IMG/VR virus record: IMGVR_UViG_3300043466_001780
Coordinates: 1-28,654 of that record
DNA length: 28,654 nucleotides
Reading direction: 5' to 3' (one strand)
Source of the DNA: a virus
Shown here: piece after piece, positions 28,323-28,654 of the stretch
Position numbering within the stretch: the stretch's first letter is position 1
Layout: each line of letters opens with the position of its first letter
Notes under the pieces: model-generated
Told to the model about the DNA's origin: nothing
What the model saw: only the letters and a program-made list of their open reading frames with translations
Database searches by the model: none
Program-made: the position numbers and the translations under genes

Positions 28323-28654
28323 TTAAACTAAACCTAAATCAAGAACATATTGAGTACCCATAGTCAAGCCTTGGTACATCACTTGAACATTCATGAAGCG
28401 AGCATCCTGACTGTTATCAGGTACATTCACATTCATCATCAGAGTAAAGTTTTCAACCAACCAAGAACGACCATCGCAAGAACCGTAAACCAAATAGTAC
28501 TTAGATGGGTCTGCTTGAACATCGTTGTAGAATGCTTCTTTCTCGAATACAAGTGGTGAGCCTGTTTCGGTAAAGTTATAATCTTGGAAGTTCAATGTCC
28601 ATACACGACCTAACAGCGTTTCTGGGTCGCAAGAGCCGATACGCTTAGTTGTGT
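28323..28654 (-). CDS. Gene before the portal, 5' end missing at the right edge
   Basis: About 110 codons visible. The reading frame stays open to the window edge, so the TTG-initiated form from 28595 is not the true start. Visible segments: KRIGSCDPETLLGRVWTLNF and, further on, ADPSKYYLVYGSCDGRSWLV. No known family; its position 11 nt before the portal suggests a head or packaging accessory role. It may be the continuation of the gene that begins at 32 and runs off the left edge. Confidence 0.75.
   Translation of the reverse strand, partial: TTKRIGSCDPETLLGRVWTLNFQDYNFTETGSPLVFEKEAFYNDVQADPSKYYLVYGSCDGRSWLVENFTLMMNVNVPDNSQDARFMNVQVMYQGLTMGTQYVLDLGLV

Noticed and set aside
28323-28595. Complete 90-aa gene starting at TTG 28595
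   Set aside because: The frame is open upstream to the window edge with protein-like sequence (KRIGSCDPETLLGRVW), so it is a partial gene.

Overview
The window reads as the genome, or most of it, of a tailed-type double-stranded DNA phage of a Bacteroidota host. The host call rests on three things. Promoters match the Bacteroidota consensus (TTG/TTTG, then 19-20 nt, then TAnnTTTG) at 3221-3251, 10855-10885 and 23740-23770. Shine-Dalgarno sequences are absent and leaders are A/T-rich. Several protein families are typical of Bacteroidota phages: a BT4734-like/PriCT-2/VirE primase-helicase, a DUF3127 SSB-like protein and DUF5675. I see no integrase, tRNA, CRISPR array, insertion sequence or reverse transcriptase.

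Layout. (1) 1-3434, minus strand: packaging block. It holds small ORFs, a TerS-like protein, three small proteins (two of them tandem paralogs), an orphan DNA methyltransferase, TerL and the first codons of a gene running off the left edge. (2) 3435-3856: an A/T-rich non-coding region with 11-12 bp direct and inverted repeats and a 48-bp stretch of pure A/T, which may be an origin or an operator cluster. (3) 3857-4261, plus: VRR-NUC nuclease. (4) 4191-7881, minus: primase-helicase, DEAD/DEAH helicase and a small leader gene behind a structured RNA leader (7896-7984). (5) 8073-17921, plus: the early/accessory arm. It opens with a recombination set (conserved exonuclease-linked protein, YqaJ-type exonuclease, SSB-like protein), followed by about 25 mostly tiny genes, many chained by ATGA overlaps. 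These include a Cro/C1-type HTH protein, two proteins resembling DnaA domain IV, a second methyltransferase, an HNH endonuclease and several micro-proteins. (6) 17931-28654, minus: structural and lysis block. In transcription order it has a partial gene, portal, SPP1 gp7-like head protein, TM coiled-coil protein, secreted protein, scaffold, major capsid protein, connector candidates, a holin-like protein, DUF5675 and a gp10-like protein with a long basic tail.

How it works together. Minus-strand helicase and primase plus plus-strand exonuclease, SSB and DnaA-IV-like proteins form a replication/recombination set with no DNA polymerase in the window. The capsid gene has its own unit: terminator, consensus promoter and a 5' leader with a hairpin and a predicted H-type pseudoknot. 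A second structured RNA upstream of the helicase operon has two hairpins with exactly complementary 7-nt loops and a terminator-like U tract. No tape measure, tail tube or large tail fibre gene is visible. The two window ends carry what look like the two halves of one gene, so the window may be a nearly closed circular genome. If so, the missing tail module is notable.
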